Source of the DNA: Sphingomonas-like bacterium B12
Lineage (GTDB): Bacteria > Pseudomonadota > Alphaproteobacteria > Sphingomonadales > Sphingomonadaceae
Reading direction: 5' to 3'
Assembly (NCBI GenBank): GCA_000333335.1
Contig: BACX01000669.1
Coordinates: 1 to 50,821, forward strand
DNA: 50,821 nt
Positions 16,305 through 23,805 of this stretch are shown here, one piece after another (positions within the stretch are counted from its first letter, which is position 1; each line of letters begins with the position of its first letter). A program made the position numbers and the translations under genes. Under the pieces are notes generated by a model that searched no databases, had not been told where the DNA came from, and saw only the letters and a list, made by a program, of their open reading frames with translations.

Positions 16305-17122
16305 GATTGTGCGCTCGCGGCGATGAGCATGCCGAGCGTGATCGCGCCCGCTGCCGCCCGCCCGTTCGGTCGCCCGGCGTTTCTCCGGCTGGCTGTGCCG
16401 AAGGGTTTCAGACGCTTCACCGGAAAGCGCTTCGCCTCGCGCGCCGCGAGATCGTCCCACAGCTTCTGGAGACCGCCCTTTCCCGAGACGGTCAGTTCCT
16501 GGCCCGGATTGGGGTGCGTCGACCAGCTGTCGAAGACCGCGCTCTCGAAGACGGGGATCGAATTGACGGTCAGTCCGCGCGGCCGCACGATGCTGCCCCA
16601 GCAAAGCTTGCCGTCAACGAAGACGTTGAGAATGGGGGAATGGAGCAGGATCGTGTCCGCCGTCGGCCGCTCACTTGCCCCCAGCGCGAAGACGCTCAGG
16701 CCGGCGCGCGTCGCGACGAAGAGGTGGGCTGGATAGGGCACGCGCACCGAGATGCGCTTCGACAGGATGCGCAGCCCGTCCGGTGGCGACGACAGCGCGA
16801 AGAAGGCGGTGCGGACCTGCTCGGGAACCCACCAGGCCAGAATGTCCTGATGGGAGATGAGCATATTGGCCGGCAGGATCTCGGGCACGGCGATGCGACC
16901 CAGGGCTCGCGTCCACTGCCGCAGTTGAGCGCGGGTCAGCGGCTTCCCGGCTGCGATCGTGGGAGCGCCATCGTCGCCCTGATCGACCGCATGGACGCTG
17001 GCGAACGCCGCGCCGTCATCCTGGCGTCCGCCGCCGGCTCCGTGGGTCCGGTAGATCAGGATGGCGTCGCTCAGCACGAGACCGCCGCCGCGCGCTTCGA
17101 AATGGGTGCTGTGCTGGGACAT
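16301..17122 (-). CDS. PRTRC system protein B (E2-like)
   Basis: 273 residues. The central part reads VRVPYPAHLFVA, then HSPILNVFVDGKLCWGSI followed by STHPNPG. This resembles the E2/UBC flap (H-P-N-I, G-x-x-C) and the later P-N-P; Cys174 is the candidate thioester cysteine. I recall PRTRC B being assigned to a prokaryotic E2-like family; that assignment should be confirmed by a domain search. It would accept the Ub-like protein from the ThiF protein. The basic, Gly/Ala-rich C-terminus (~225-273) may be flexible or membrane-associating. Gap to protein F is 7 bp. Confidence 0.88.
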   Translation of the reverse strand: MSQHSTHFEARGGGLVLSDAILIYRTHGAGGGRQDDGAAFASVHAVDQGDDGAPTIAAGKPLTRAQLRQWTRALGRIAVPEILPANMLISHQDILAWWVPEQVRTAFFALSSPPDGLRILSKRISVRVPYPAHLFVATRAGLSVFALGASERPTADTILLHSPILNVFVDGKLCWGSIVRPRGLTVNSIPVFESAVFDSWSTHPNPGQELTVSGKGGLQKLWDDLAAREAKRFPVKRLKPFGTASRRNAGRPNGRAAAGAITLGMLIAASAQS

Positions 17123-17129
17123 GGTGACC

Positions 17130-18221
17130 TCACAGTGCTTTGGGATCCAGACCGATCAGGGCCTCGGCGGTGGCGAGGAAATGTGCGCCAATGCGCAGCG
17201 AGGCGAACCAGTCGTCGACGGATTGCGCATCGCTGAGCGGACAGAGACCGGCGACATCCAGGAAGCCGTATTCCATGCCGTGCCGACCGACATCGTCGAC
17301 CTCGACGTTGAACTGCTCGACCGGAACCAGCGTCATGGGCGGCAGGCTCGAGCATTCCTCGATGCCCGGGACGTAATCGTAGAGCGCGTCCATTTCGAAG
17401 GACCAGGCGTTCGCCTCGCCGGGCACCTTGCCGAGCGCGCGATGCGCTTGCGCCATGTCGCGCAAGGCGCGGCGAAGACCCGGGGGCAATAGCTTTGTCG
17501 CCCCGGCATTGTCCGCGATCATCCACCCGGGCCGACGCGCGTCCATTTCCGATGGCAACGCCATCTGATCGACTTCGTCCGGGTCCGCGCCATGCAGGGC
17601 GATCAGCGACTCGCGCGCGGCGGCGTCCTGGGTCTCGCCGTCCCAGTAATAATGAGAGATCTCCTCGAAGAGATCCCCGTAGCCGAACACCGGCAGCGCG
17701 CGGCCGAGCATCTGCTCGAGTGCCTTATAGGCGGCGGCACGCCACGCGATCGGCGCATCGCTTTCCTCGATCCATCCGAGATCGATCTGGCCGATCGAAT
17801 CGCAGATGACGATGATCGCGGGCGGGAGTTCGTCGTGCCCGTGAAGGACGACCGTCCGGAAGTCCGCCATCTCGACCGCGTCGAGACTATCGCGGACCGC
17901 CGCGTCGAAGACGCGCTCGATGTGCCGTCGCGCAGCTGGGCGGGTCAGCGACAGGCCGGCCTTCCCGCGCGATGCCACCCAATGGCCGATCAGCCTGTGA
18001 TGCTCGCCAAGCGGCTCGTCGAAGTTGGCCGGGACGTCCGGCGAGAGGGCAACGGCCCGACCCGCGAGATCAACCGAGAGGCGGGAGGCTGAGCCCGGCT
18101 GGGGTCGCGATGGGCTCGGCCGCCCGCTCGCCGTCCCGGGACGGATCGCAGGCGATCCGCGCATGGAGGGCCTGCGCTTGGGCGGAGCAGACGGGTCGGG
18201 CTGAAATGCTCGTGTCGCCAT
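17130..18221 (-). CDS. PRTRC system protein F
   Basis: 363 residues from the ATG at 18221. The first ~60 residues are Pro/Arg/Ser-rich and overlap another open frame (18070-18291), so the true start may be the ATG at 18164 or elsewhere. From about residue 60 the sequence is family-like: LSPDVPANFDEPLGEHHRLIGHW, then RTVVLHGHDELPPAIIVICD, SHYYWDG and a C-terminal DDWFASLRIGAHFLATAEALIG. PRTRC F proteins occur only in this cassette and have no known activity; no catalytic motif is evident. Position between C and B is the usual one. Confidence 0.85.
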   Translation of the reverse strand: MATRAFQPDPSAPPKRRPSMRGSPAIRPGTASGRPSPSRPQPGSASRLSVDLAGRAVALSPDVPANFDEPLGEHHRLIGHWVASRGKAGLSLTRPAARRHIERVFDAAVRDSLDAVEMADFRTVVLHGHDELPPAIIVICDSIGQIDLGWIEESDAPIAWRAAAYKALEQMLGRALPVFGYGDLFEEISHYYWDGETQDAAARESLIALHGADPDEVDQMALPSEMDARRPGWMIADNAGATKLLPPGLRRALRDMAQAHRALGKVPGEANAWSFEMDALYDYVPGIEECSSLPPMTLVPVEQFNVEVDDVGRHGMEYGFLDVAGLCPLSDAQSVDDWFASLRIGAHFLATAEALIGLDPKAL

Positions 18222-18291
18222 TGTCGGACTCGATCCATTCGAGGAGCGTCTTGCGGGGGGCGGCAGGGATGGCCGCGAGGCTGCCTGCCAC
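18070..18291 (-). CDS. Possible small protein, or misread N-terminus of protein F
   Basis: A 73-codon frame begins at a GTG 2 bp after the stop of protein C and overlaps the first ~150 bp of the protein F frame. It reads PAAPRKTLLEWIESDNGDTS and ends AGLSLPPLG, which looks more like a folded protein than the Pro/Arg-rich start of F in the other frame. Either this is a separate gene, or the true N-terminus of F lies here and a frameshift separates it. Low confidence. Confidence 0.3.
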   Translation of the reverse strand: MAGSLAAIPAAPRKTLLEWIESDNGDTSISARPVCSAQAQALHARIACDPSRDGERAAEPIATPAGLSLPPLG

Positions 18292-18293
18292 GA

Positions 18294-18500
18294 TCAGCCT
18301 TTGGTGCCGATCGCGCGGCGATATTCGGTGACGTGGGAGCCACCGATCACGCCGGCGTCGACCGTCTCGGCGTTCAGGATCGCCGGGTATAGTGTGGCGT
18401 GATAGGCGCGCAAGCCAGCCGGATCGTCGGCGAGATGCGGCGGGGCCGGCAGGTCGATGCCGTCATAGCGATACGTGCGGGCGAGTTGCTGGATCTGCAT
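18294..18500 (-). CDS. PRTRC system protein C (ubiquitin-like)
   Basis: 68 residues, ATG at 18498-18500 preceded by a perfect AAGGAGG. Sequence: RTYRYDGIDLPAPPHLAD, LRAYHATLYPAILNAETVDAG, and the C-terminus EYRRAIGTKG. Size, beta-grasp-like pattern and the terminal glycine fit a ubiquitin-like modifier; I recall the family being classed as prokaryotic ubiquitin-like. The C-terminal Arg-Arg and Gly resemble ubiquitin's tail, although there is a single terminal Gly rather than Gly-Gly. Expected partner of the ThiF, B and A proteins encoded downstream. Confidence 0.9.
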   Translation of the reverse strand: MQIQQLARTYRYDGIDLPAPPHLADDPAGLRAYHATLYPAILNAETVDAGVIGGSHVTEYRRAIGTKG

Positions 18501-18543
18501 GAATGCCTCCTTGGGTAGGAGATTGGAGAGCGTGGTGCGCCGG

Positions 18544-18975
18544 TCACCAGAGCGTCGCGGGCTGGCCCGGCGTCGCATCGGCCGGCGGGCTCGACGGGGT
18601 CGGCACCTTGGCCGCCGCGATCGATGCGCTTGGCTTGGGCGTCGTAGTCGCGGCTTTCGCCTTAGCGGCTTCGGCGGCGGCAGCCCTAGAATCCTCGGCC
18701 GCCTGCCGCTGATCGGCGAGTTGATCGGCAAGACCTTTGCGGGACGCGACGAGCTGGCCGAGCGCGCCGTCCGCGCCGCGGGCGAGTTCCGCATCGATTT
18801 CCTGCGCGGTCGCCGTGATCGAGATGGGCCGGATCTCGCCGACCTGGGGCTGATGGGCGGCGCCCTCTGGTTTGCGCGGGATGATGGTGAGCGTGACCGT
18901 CTCGTCGGGACCGGCGATCAGGTCGAAGCCAAGCGAATAGCGGGTGAGCAGCGGAAGCAGGCTGGCGATCAGCAT
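18544..18975 (-). CDS. PRTRC system protein E
   Basis: 143 residues. The N-terminus (LLPLLTRYSLGFDLIAGPDETVTLTIIPRKPEG) and PISITATAQEIDAEL match the PRTRC E pattern of a small beta-rich domain. The C-terminal half is Ala/Lys-rich (LADQLADQRQAAEDSRAAA) and likely a flexible helix. No catalytic residues stand out. It sits between ParB (36 bp upstream) and protein C. Confidence 0.85.
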   Translation of the reverse strand: MLIASLLPLLTRYSLGFDLIAGPDETVTLTIIPRKPEGAAHQPQVGEIRPISITATAQEIDAELARGADGALGQLVASRKGLADQLADQRQAAEDSRAAAAEAAKAKAATTTPKPSASIAAAKVPTPSSPPADATPGQPATLW

Positions 18976-19010
18976 GTTGAATATCCTTGAGTAGGGTTTG
19001 GTGGTGATGG

Positions 19011-20525
19011 TCAGGCGGCGAGGTCCGCGATCGACGCGGGAGCGGCCGGAGGCTCGACAGCGATGGGCGGGCCATATTGACCGTCGAGGGTCATCGCGCC
19101 CGGCAGGCGGCCTGCCCAGTCGAACCCGGTCGGTTTCAGCATGCCGGCGATGAGGTCAGTTTTCTTAGCGCCGAGCAGGCGTGCGAATGCCTTCTCGCCC
19201 ATGTGGGCCACGAGGCCGCATTCCTGCGCGATGTAGCGCAACTCATCCTTGGTGAAGCGCTCGAGAAAGGGCTGGTCGACCTGCCATATGTCCCGGATGT
19301 CGACGCAGAAGGCGCGCGCGAGATCCGCGACCTGCCCGAAACTGGTGACGTCACGGGCATAGGCCGCGCCAATCGCGGAAAGCACGGTGACCGCCTGGGT
19401 GTCACCCAGGGCGCGGACCGTGGCGATCTTGCCGCCATAATCTAGACCGGGGAACGCCTCGTCGACCAGCAGGCCGGCGCGCGCCGTCAGCGTGCTCGAC
19501 TTGATCTGCGAGAGTGTGCCGGTCATCGCCGCGACCAGGATCGTGGTGCGGGCATACCCTGAATTGCCGGCGAGCATTCGGGCGAGAGCGGTGCGCCATG
19601 TCGCGTCGCGCAGATCGCTGGTCCGCGCCGCGATCGATTTCGCGCTGACCGCCACCTTGGCTGTCACGGACCCGGTGCTCGCCGGCTTGGCAGCAGGTCG
19701 TGCCTCGGCGACCTTGTCGTCCGACCGGTCTCCGGCATCGGATGGCGTCGGGGTGCCAGACGACAAGGCAAGCTCGCCATCGGCATGGGTCTCGCCTTCC
19801 GTTTGATCGGCGCCAAGCGAAACCTCCGCCCGGGCCGCCTTGTCGGCGCGTTCCTGTTCCTCGAACCGGAGCATCTCCGCGGTCTGCGTCTTCAGTTCAA
19901 AGCAGGACGGGTTGGTGCAGTGGCCATCATCGATATGCGTTTCAAACAGGGTGCGCTGCGACGCGGAGTTGAACGGGCAGGTCGTGCACTCGCTCTTGTC
20001 GAAGCTTGCAGCACAGAGATCCTGCGTCACGCGCATGAGCAGCTCGCGCGTCTTGCCGACGTCGAGCCCTGCGCTCAGGATCGTCTCGAGCGCCTTGTCC
20101 TGTTTGTCGCCGGGAACTGCGGCGAGCAGTTCGGCATGGCCGACCTTGATGCGCCGTTCGTCGAGCGCGCGCTTCACCGTCGCGGACAGTTCGGCGAGCG
20201 CGATACGGCGATCGAGTTTCGCCCGCGACCAGCCGAGCCGGCGCGTCGCCTCGGCGCGATCGCCCTGGCAGGCGGCGAGGACACGCACGGCGGCATCCGC
20301 CTGTTCTGTCTCGGACGCATCATCGCGGATGTCATTCTCGTCGATCGCGGCCTCAAGAGCCTCCTGGTCGGTCATTGCACGGATGGTGACGGGCACATCG
20401 GCATTCAGGCCGAAGGCCTCCTTCGCAGCCCGGTATCGGCGCTCTCCCGCAACCAGATCATACTCATCATCGACGTCGACGGCCGGGCGGAGCAGGATCG
20501 GCTGCAGCATGCCGCGCGCGAGCAA
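19011..20525 (-). CDS. PRTRC system ParB family protein (N-terminus shifted out of frame)
   Basis: 504 codons remain in frame, beginning at a TTG. ParB/Srx features: LVAGERRYRAAKEAFG (~25-39), helix-turn-helix RRLGWSRAKLDRRIALAEL (~95-113), RRIKVGHAELLAAVPG (~124-139). A Cys cluster typical of PRTRC ParB follows (C171, C180, C183, C203, C208: SECTTCPFNS and GHCTNPSC), plausibly zinc-binding. The C-terminal ~200 residues hold a further conserved domain. The expected start of the ParB domain (DNPRRYFDPKKHDELVAS) lies upstream in the same frame, but no start codon precedes it; see 20526-20631. ParB-Srx proteins bind CTP and DNA; the role of this branch is unknown. Confidence 0.85.
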   Translation of the reverse strand: MLARGMLQPILLRPAVDVDDEYDLVAGERRYRAAKEAFGLNADVPVTIRAMTDQEALEAAIDENDIRDDASETEQADAAVRVLAACQGDRAEATRRLGWSRAKLDRRIALAELSATVKRALDERRIKVGHAELLAAVPGDKQDKALETILSAGLDVGKTRELLMRVTQDLCAASFDKSECTTCPFNSASQRTLFETHIDDGHCTNPSCFELKTQTAEMLRFEEQERADKAARAEVSLGADQTEGETHADGELALSSGTPTPSDAGDRSDDKVAEARPAAKPASTGSVTAKVAVSAKSIAARTSDLRDATWRTALARMLAGNSGYARTTILVAAMTGTLSQIKSSTLTARAGLLVDEAFPGLDYGGKIATVRALGDTQAVTVLSAIGAAYARDVTSFGQVADLARAFCVDIRDIWQVDQPFLERFTKDELRYIAQECGLVAHMGEKAFARLLGAKKTDLIAGMLKPTGFDWAGRLPGAMTLDGQYGPPIAVEPPAAPASIADLAA

Positions 20526-21007
20526 CGAAGCGACGAGCTCGTCATGCTTTTTCGGGTCGAAATAGCGGCGCGGATTGTCACCGGGCCGGATCTGGAGAGC
20601 GACACCGTCGCGGCGCGGCTCGCGTGGACATGCTCAAGGCAGTCTCCTAGTAGAGCGTGGCTGGGCCACCGCCCGGGATTGACTGTCGACCGACATCCCA
20701 GCCGATCGCCTTTCCCCACCCATTCCCCTCCGGGTCCCGAGGGCCTGAGCGCTCGCGCGGCATGGCCGGCGTAGACGCCCATTGCCGCCCAGTAGGCGGC
20801 CATCGGCGGTTTGCGCCGGCGCCAGCACTCGGCAGCGCGCAGCCGAGCATCGGCGCGAAGGTCGAGAAGAAGGGCGTGAAGCGCTGCCTGCTCGGCAGGG
20901 CCCAGCAGGGTGAGCGCCTGGAAGCTCTTCAGAGTGACAAGCGGATTGCGCACGTCCGCGCGGTTCGAGCGGGCGGTCATCGTGCCGGCTGCGGCCGTGC
21001 CCGTCAT
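20405..21007 (-). CDS. Hypothetical protein overlapping the parB start
   Basis: 200 codons from an ATG that overlaps the upstream stop by 4 bp (ATGA), a strong sign of coupling. The first ~100 residues look genuine: NPLVTLKSFQALTLLGPAEQ, LLLDLRADARLRAAECWRRRK, MAAYWAAMGVYAGHAARALR. After that the frame passes through the two-hairpin leader and over 200 bp of the parB region, where composition becomes Ser/Arg-rich and unlikely. The original stop was probably near 20740 and has been lost, or the extension is tolerated. No family recognised. Confidence 0.55.
   Translation of the reverse strand: MTGTAAAGTMTARSNRADVRNPLVTLKSFQALTLLGPAEQAALHALLLDLRADARLRAAECWRRRKPPMAAYWAAMGVYAGHAARALRPSGPGGEWVGKGDRLGCRSTVNPGRWPSHALLGDCLEHVHASRAATVSLSRSGPVTIRAAISTRKSMTSSSLRCSRAACCSRSCSARPSTSMMSMIWLRESADTGLRRRPSA
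20526..20631 (-). other. Probable missing N-terminus of PRTRC ParB (frameshift)
   Basis: In the main ParB frame, codons from 20626 onward read GVALQIRPGDNPRRYFDPKK, the conserved ParB opening, but the only upstream codons are GCA...TGA with no ATG, GTG or TTG. The nearest good start, the ATG at 20629-20631, is in another frame that stops after 17 codons. Adding one base within the first five codons joins the two. This is either a real frameshift or a sequencing deletion. Confidence 0.65.
20659..20743 (-). promoter_or_regulatory. Two-hairpin leader with GA-rich tract (copy 4)
   Basis: In transcript order: a 5-bp CCCTC/GAGGG stem (arms 20739-20743 and 20726-20730), a GA-rich tract (20709-20731), then GGCTGGG/CCCAGCC (arms 20697-20703 and 20659-20665). 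The second stem encloses the palindrome TGTCGGTCGACA. AGGAG and the probable parB ATG (20631) follow. Confidence 0.5.
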
Positions 21008-21702
21008 GCGGCCGCTCGAATCCACTCGTAGAGCAGGTGCGCGTCGGGCTCATGGTCGCTGCCGATGCCGATACGGACACGCTTCCCGTCGCATGCGAAC
21101 GCGGCGGCCTTGGGCAGCGTCAGGTAGCTTGGTCCCTCGAGGATGAGATCGACCGAGCGGACCTGTATGATCGGCCGGGTCATCCCGAGCGACCGGTGTC
21201 CGGCGGGAGCGGCGATGAGCTTCAGCTGGTCGCCGCCCTTTACGGCGCGCTTGAATGTGGCGAGCGGCACTGTCGATTGGACGGGGTTCTGGGGACCGCG
21301 CCGTGCAGACAAGGCCGACCAGTAGGCACGGCCGATGCGGACCTCGTTGAAGAACGAGCAGCTCATGAAGTCCTGCAGGATGTTCGACCGCACGAACCCG
21401 AACCGTTCGATCTGATCGCGGATGGCCGTCTCGAATGTGCGACGCGTTGTTTCGTCGGACAGGTCGTCGGGTACATCCAGCACCTCGACGATGACCTTCC
21501 GGCCGCCGGCGAAGCGCTCGCCGCGAACCGAGAACCGACCGCCCGCAATTTCATTATCGAGATGCTGGTGGATATTGACCGTCAGCGCCGACAGGTCGAG
21601 GTCATCTCGGCGGAGGTCGCCGCTATATTCGACATTGCCCCGCTCGTCGGCCTCGACCTGGCTGTAGAGTGGGTGAGCGGGAACAGCGGTGGAATGCGGC
21701 AT
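21004..21702 (-). CDS. Hypothetical protein
   Basis: 232 residues, ATG at 21700-21702 with GAGGAT upstream. Segments include LSALTVNIHQHLDNEIAGGRFSV, RKVIVEVLDVPDDLSDETTR, FETAIRDQIERFGFVRSN and a C-terminal GKRVRIGIGSDHEPDAHLLYEW. The N-terminal half resembles an alpha/beta domain found in plasmid DNA-processing proteins, but I cannot assign a family. It lies between ardC and the PRTRC cassette on the same strand, coupled to the next gene by ATGA. Confidence 0.6.
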   Translation of the reverse strand: MPHSTAVPAHPLYSQVEADERGNVEYSGDLRRDDLDLSALTVNIHQHLDNEIAGGRFSVRGERFAGGRKVIVEVLDVPDDLSDETTRRTFETAIRDQIERFGFVRSNILQDFMSCSFFNEVRIGRAYWSALSARRGPQNPVQSTVPLATFKRAVKGGDQLKLIAAPAGHRSLGMTRPIIQVRSVDLILEGPSYLTLPKAAAFACDGKRVRIGIGSDHEPDAHLLYEWIRAAA

Positions 21703-21718
21703 GGCTCATCATCCTCAT

Positions 21719-21801
21719 GGAATGGCTGAGACGGCATTCCCGCCTCGCCCCCATCCCACCCGTCCCCTCTCCGGTCCCGTGCTCAGGCCGCGATCGCGGC
21801 C
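21719..21801 (-). promoter_or_regulatory. Two-hairpin leader with GA-rich tract (copy 5)
   Basis: In transcript order: a perfect 16-bp palindrome GGCCGCGATCGCGGCC (21786-21801) covering the last codons of ardC, a GA-rich tract (21741-21772), and a 6-bp stem GGAATG/CATTCC (arms 21735-21740 and 21719-21724). GAGGAT and the start at 21702 follow. Confidence 0.5.
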
Positions 21802-22769
21802 GGCGGAGGCAGCGCCTCGCCATCGTTGGCGCCAGTCTCGAAATCGCCGCCCTCGTCCGGCACAGGATCACGGCCGCCGAGCGCGAGCAGATAATGCGCC
21901 GCTTCGTCGGCCTTGCTCGCGATCGTGAGGAGCGCCTTGGGGTCTGCCTTCAGGATCCGGAGCCAATGCGCGATGTAGCTCGCATGGTCGTCGAGATGAT
22001 CGACCGGCAGCCCGAGTTCGCTGCCGAGGATGGCGGACGCCAACTCGGCAACGAGTTCCTCGGCGGCATACTTCTCGTCACCGAACCGATCTCCGAACGC
22101 GCGATCGAGCCTGCGCTCGCCTCCAGACCAATGGACACATTCGTGCGCCCGGGTGGCGCCATAGTGATCGGCGTCGATGAAGGTGTCGGGATGCGGGAGC
22201 TGAATATAGTCACCGACCGGGTCGTAGAATGCCTCGTCACCGCCGTGACGGGTCGCTGCCGGAATGCGCTCGAAGAAGGTGGTGATCTCGGCGAGGCGAT
22301 CCGCGTCGATGGGTTTGGGCGTCGCGGCCGGTTTGGGATGGAAACGCTCTGGCAGATCGTCGATCTGATCGGCGTTGAAGATCGGATAGCTTTTGAGCAC
22401 CCGCCGCGTCTCTGTGGCCTCCTCGCCGGTATCGGGGTCGGCGACTTCCTTCCCGTAGGATTTGTAGAAGATCGCGATGGTCGATTTCTCACCCTTGCGG
22501 ACCTGACCGCCGAGCAGTCGGCTCTGGCGATAGGTCATCCAGTAGGGTGACGCGTAGCCGAGCATATCGGCGACCAGCCAGAGCCAGAAGATATTCCCGC
22601 CACGATACGGCGTGCCGCAATATCGGAGCGGTCGTTGGGCGACCGCACCTGTCCACGGCTTCCTCCAGGGGCGGGTACCCGCCTCGAGGCGGGCGATGAT
22701 GGCGTTGGTGATGGTCGACGCGGGCGACGGGATGTCGGCGCGCGGCGCGAAGGGGTGGCGATGTGGCAT
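21783..22769 (-). CDS. ardC: ArdC family antirestriction protein
   Basis: 328 residues from the ATG at 22767-22769; an in-frame start at 22853 would cross the leader. N-terminal ssDNA-binding domain: ITNAIIARLEAGTRPWRKPW, YRGGNIFWLWLVADMLGY, WMTYRQ, VRKGEKSTIAIFYK. C-terminal zincin domain with HECVH (209-213) in ATRAHECVHWSG and a downstream EELVAELASAILGSE that supplies the third ligand. ArdC proteins coat incoming single-stranded plasmid DNA and protect it against restriction. The neighbouring primase-like gene and the DarB-like protein support an establishment role. Confidence 0.92.
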   Translation of the reverse strand: MPHRHPFAPRADIPSPASTITNAIIARLEAGTRPWRKPWTGAVAQRPLRYCGTPYRGGNIFWLWLVADMLGYASPYWMTYRQSRLLGGQVRKGEKSTIAIFYKSYGKEVADPDTGEEATETRRVLKSYPIFNADQIDDLPERFHPKPAATPKPIDADRLAEITTFFERIPAATRHGGDEAFYDPVGDYIQLPHPDTFIDADHYGATRAHECVHWSGGERRLDRAFGDRFGDEKYAAEELVAELASAILGSELGLPVDHLDDHASYIAHWLRILKADPKALLTIASKADEAAHYLLALGGRDPVPDEGGDFETGANDGEALPPPAAIAA

Positions 22770-22782
22770 CGGAGAGTTCCCA

Positions 22783-22851
22783 GGCGGCCGGCACCTGATC
22801 GTGCGGCCACCCTCGCCCTCCCCTCTCCGCCTCTCCGCGCAGAAACTGCGC
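22783..22851 (-). promoter_or_regulatory. Two-hairpin leader with GA-rich tract (copy 6)
   Basis: In transcript order: GCGCAG/CTGCGC with a 3-nt loop (22837-22851), a GA-rich tract (22811-22836), and an 8-bp stem with one G-U pair (arms 22804-22811 and 22783-22790). The ardC start at 22769 follows 13 nt later. This copy is among the clearest. Confidence 0.55.
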
Positions 22852-22907
22852 ACGATGACGGTCGTATCACTCGCGGAATCCGGGCCGGCTGGGAGCGGCC
22901 CTGAGTT

Positions 22908-23789
22908 TTAAGCGAGGATGCCCTGCTGCGCCTGATCGGCTTCGTTCCAGTCGCCGAAGTCGCCTGGTGGTGGCATGTCTTCGATGGTGCGTCCCGGTTT
23001 CGCATGTGCCTCACGGCCCAGGATCGCAGCCCGTTGCCCCGCGGCGCCACGATCGGGCAACAGAACGAGCCGGGTCACGTCGAAGGGAATGTCGATCAGC
23101 GGGAAGCGCTCGTTGCCCAGCGCTGCCCAGACTGGGATACCGAGCATGCGCGCCGCGGACTTCGCGGTCTCGATCCCCTCGGCGATGCCCAGTGTCCTGC
23201 CGGCTTTGAAGAGGCGGGCGGCGCCCCGCTTCGGCTTGCCGAGCGTGAGCTTCGGGTTCTCGAGATCGACTGCCTTCTTCGCAGTCTGTGGGTCGATTGC
23301 GATGCGGTGGATGGCGACGAGTCCGCCATTATCGCGAACCGCACCGAGGACCGCGGGGCGATAGACGGCGAGCCGGCCGGCTCCGAAGGGAGTCCGTGGA
23401 TGGAAGCGCAGATCGGTCCATGGCCCGATGAGGCCACGTCCGAGCATATATCGTTCGCCCAGCGTGCCGTAGAGATCATGGGCTTCTGCCCAGAACTTCC
23501 GCGCGAGCGGCGCGTAGTCCCTGACCAAGACTGGGCGCTCTGTTTCGTTCGCCGGCAGCCTCCCCTGCTGGAGCGCTCCCTCGGTTCGCACCGCGCGGAT
23601 AATGTCGATGAAATCGCATCCGGCAAAGCAATGCAGCAGGACTGTCTTCCTGCCGGGCGAGATTGATAGGCTCGGTGTGCTGTCGTCGTGAGCCGGGCAG
23701 CAGGCTGTCCCGGAAGTGCCGTGCCAGACGCCGCCGAGCGCCTTGGTCAGCCGCCTAGCCTCCTCGGCGAGATTGGTCGGATTGGACAT
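22908..23789 (-). CDS. Toprim-domain primase-like protein with CHC2-type zinc finger
   Basis: 293 residues from the ATG at 23787-23789, chosen because GGAG lies 6 nt upstream; ATGs at 23813 and 23852 are less likely. The zinc-finger ligands are C31, H34, C54 and C58 (CCPAHDDSTPSLSIS and LHCFAGC). A Toprim-like region follows: LGIAEGIETAKSAARMLGIPVWAALG (E at the start) and LVLLPDRGAAGQRAA (D-x-D-like). Plasmid primases of this type prime the complementary strand after conjugative transfer. It is short, without a helicase, and heads the minus-strand series that continues with ardC. Confidence 0.85.
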   Translation of the reverse strand: MSNPTNLAEEARRLTKALGGVWHGTSGTACCPAHDDSTPSLSISPGRKTVLLHCFAGCDFIDIIRAVRTEGALQQGRLPANETERPVLVRDYAPLARKFWAEAHDLYGTLGERYMLGRGLIGPWTDLRFHPRTPFGAGRLAVYRPAVLGAVRDNGGLVAIHRIAIDPQTAKKAVDLENPKLTLGKPKRGAARLFKAGRTLGIAEGIETAKSAARMLGIPVWAALGNERFPLIDIPFDVTRLVLLPDRGAAGQRAAILGREAHAKPGRTIEDMPPPGDFGDWNEADQAQQGILA

Positions 23790-23805
23790 GTTCAGCTCCG
23801 TTGCT

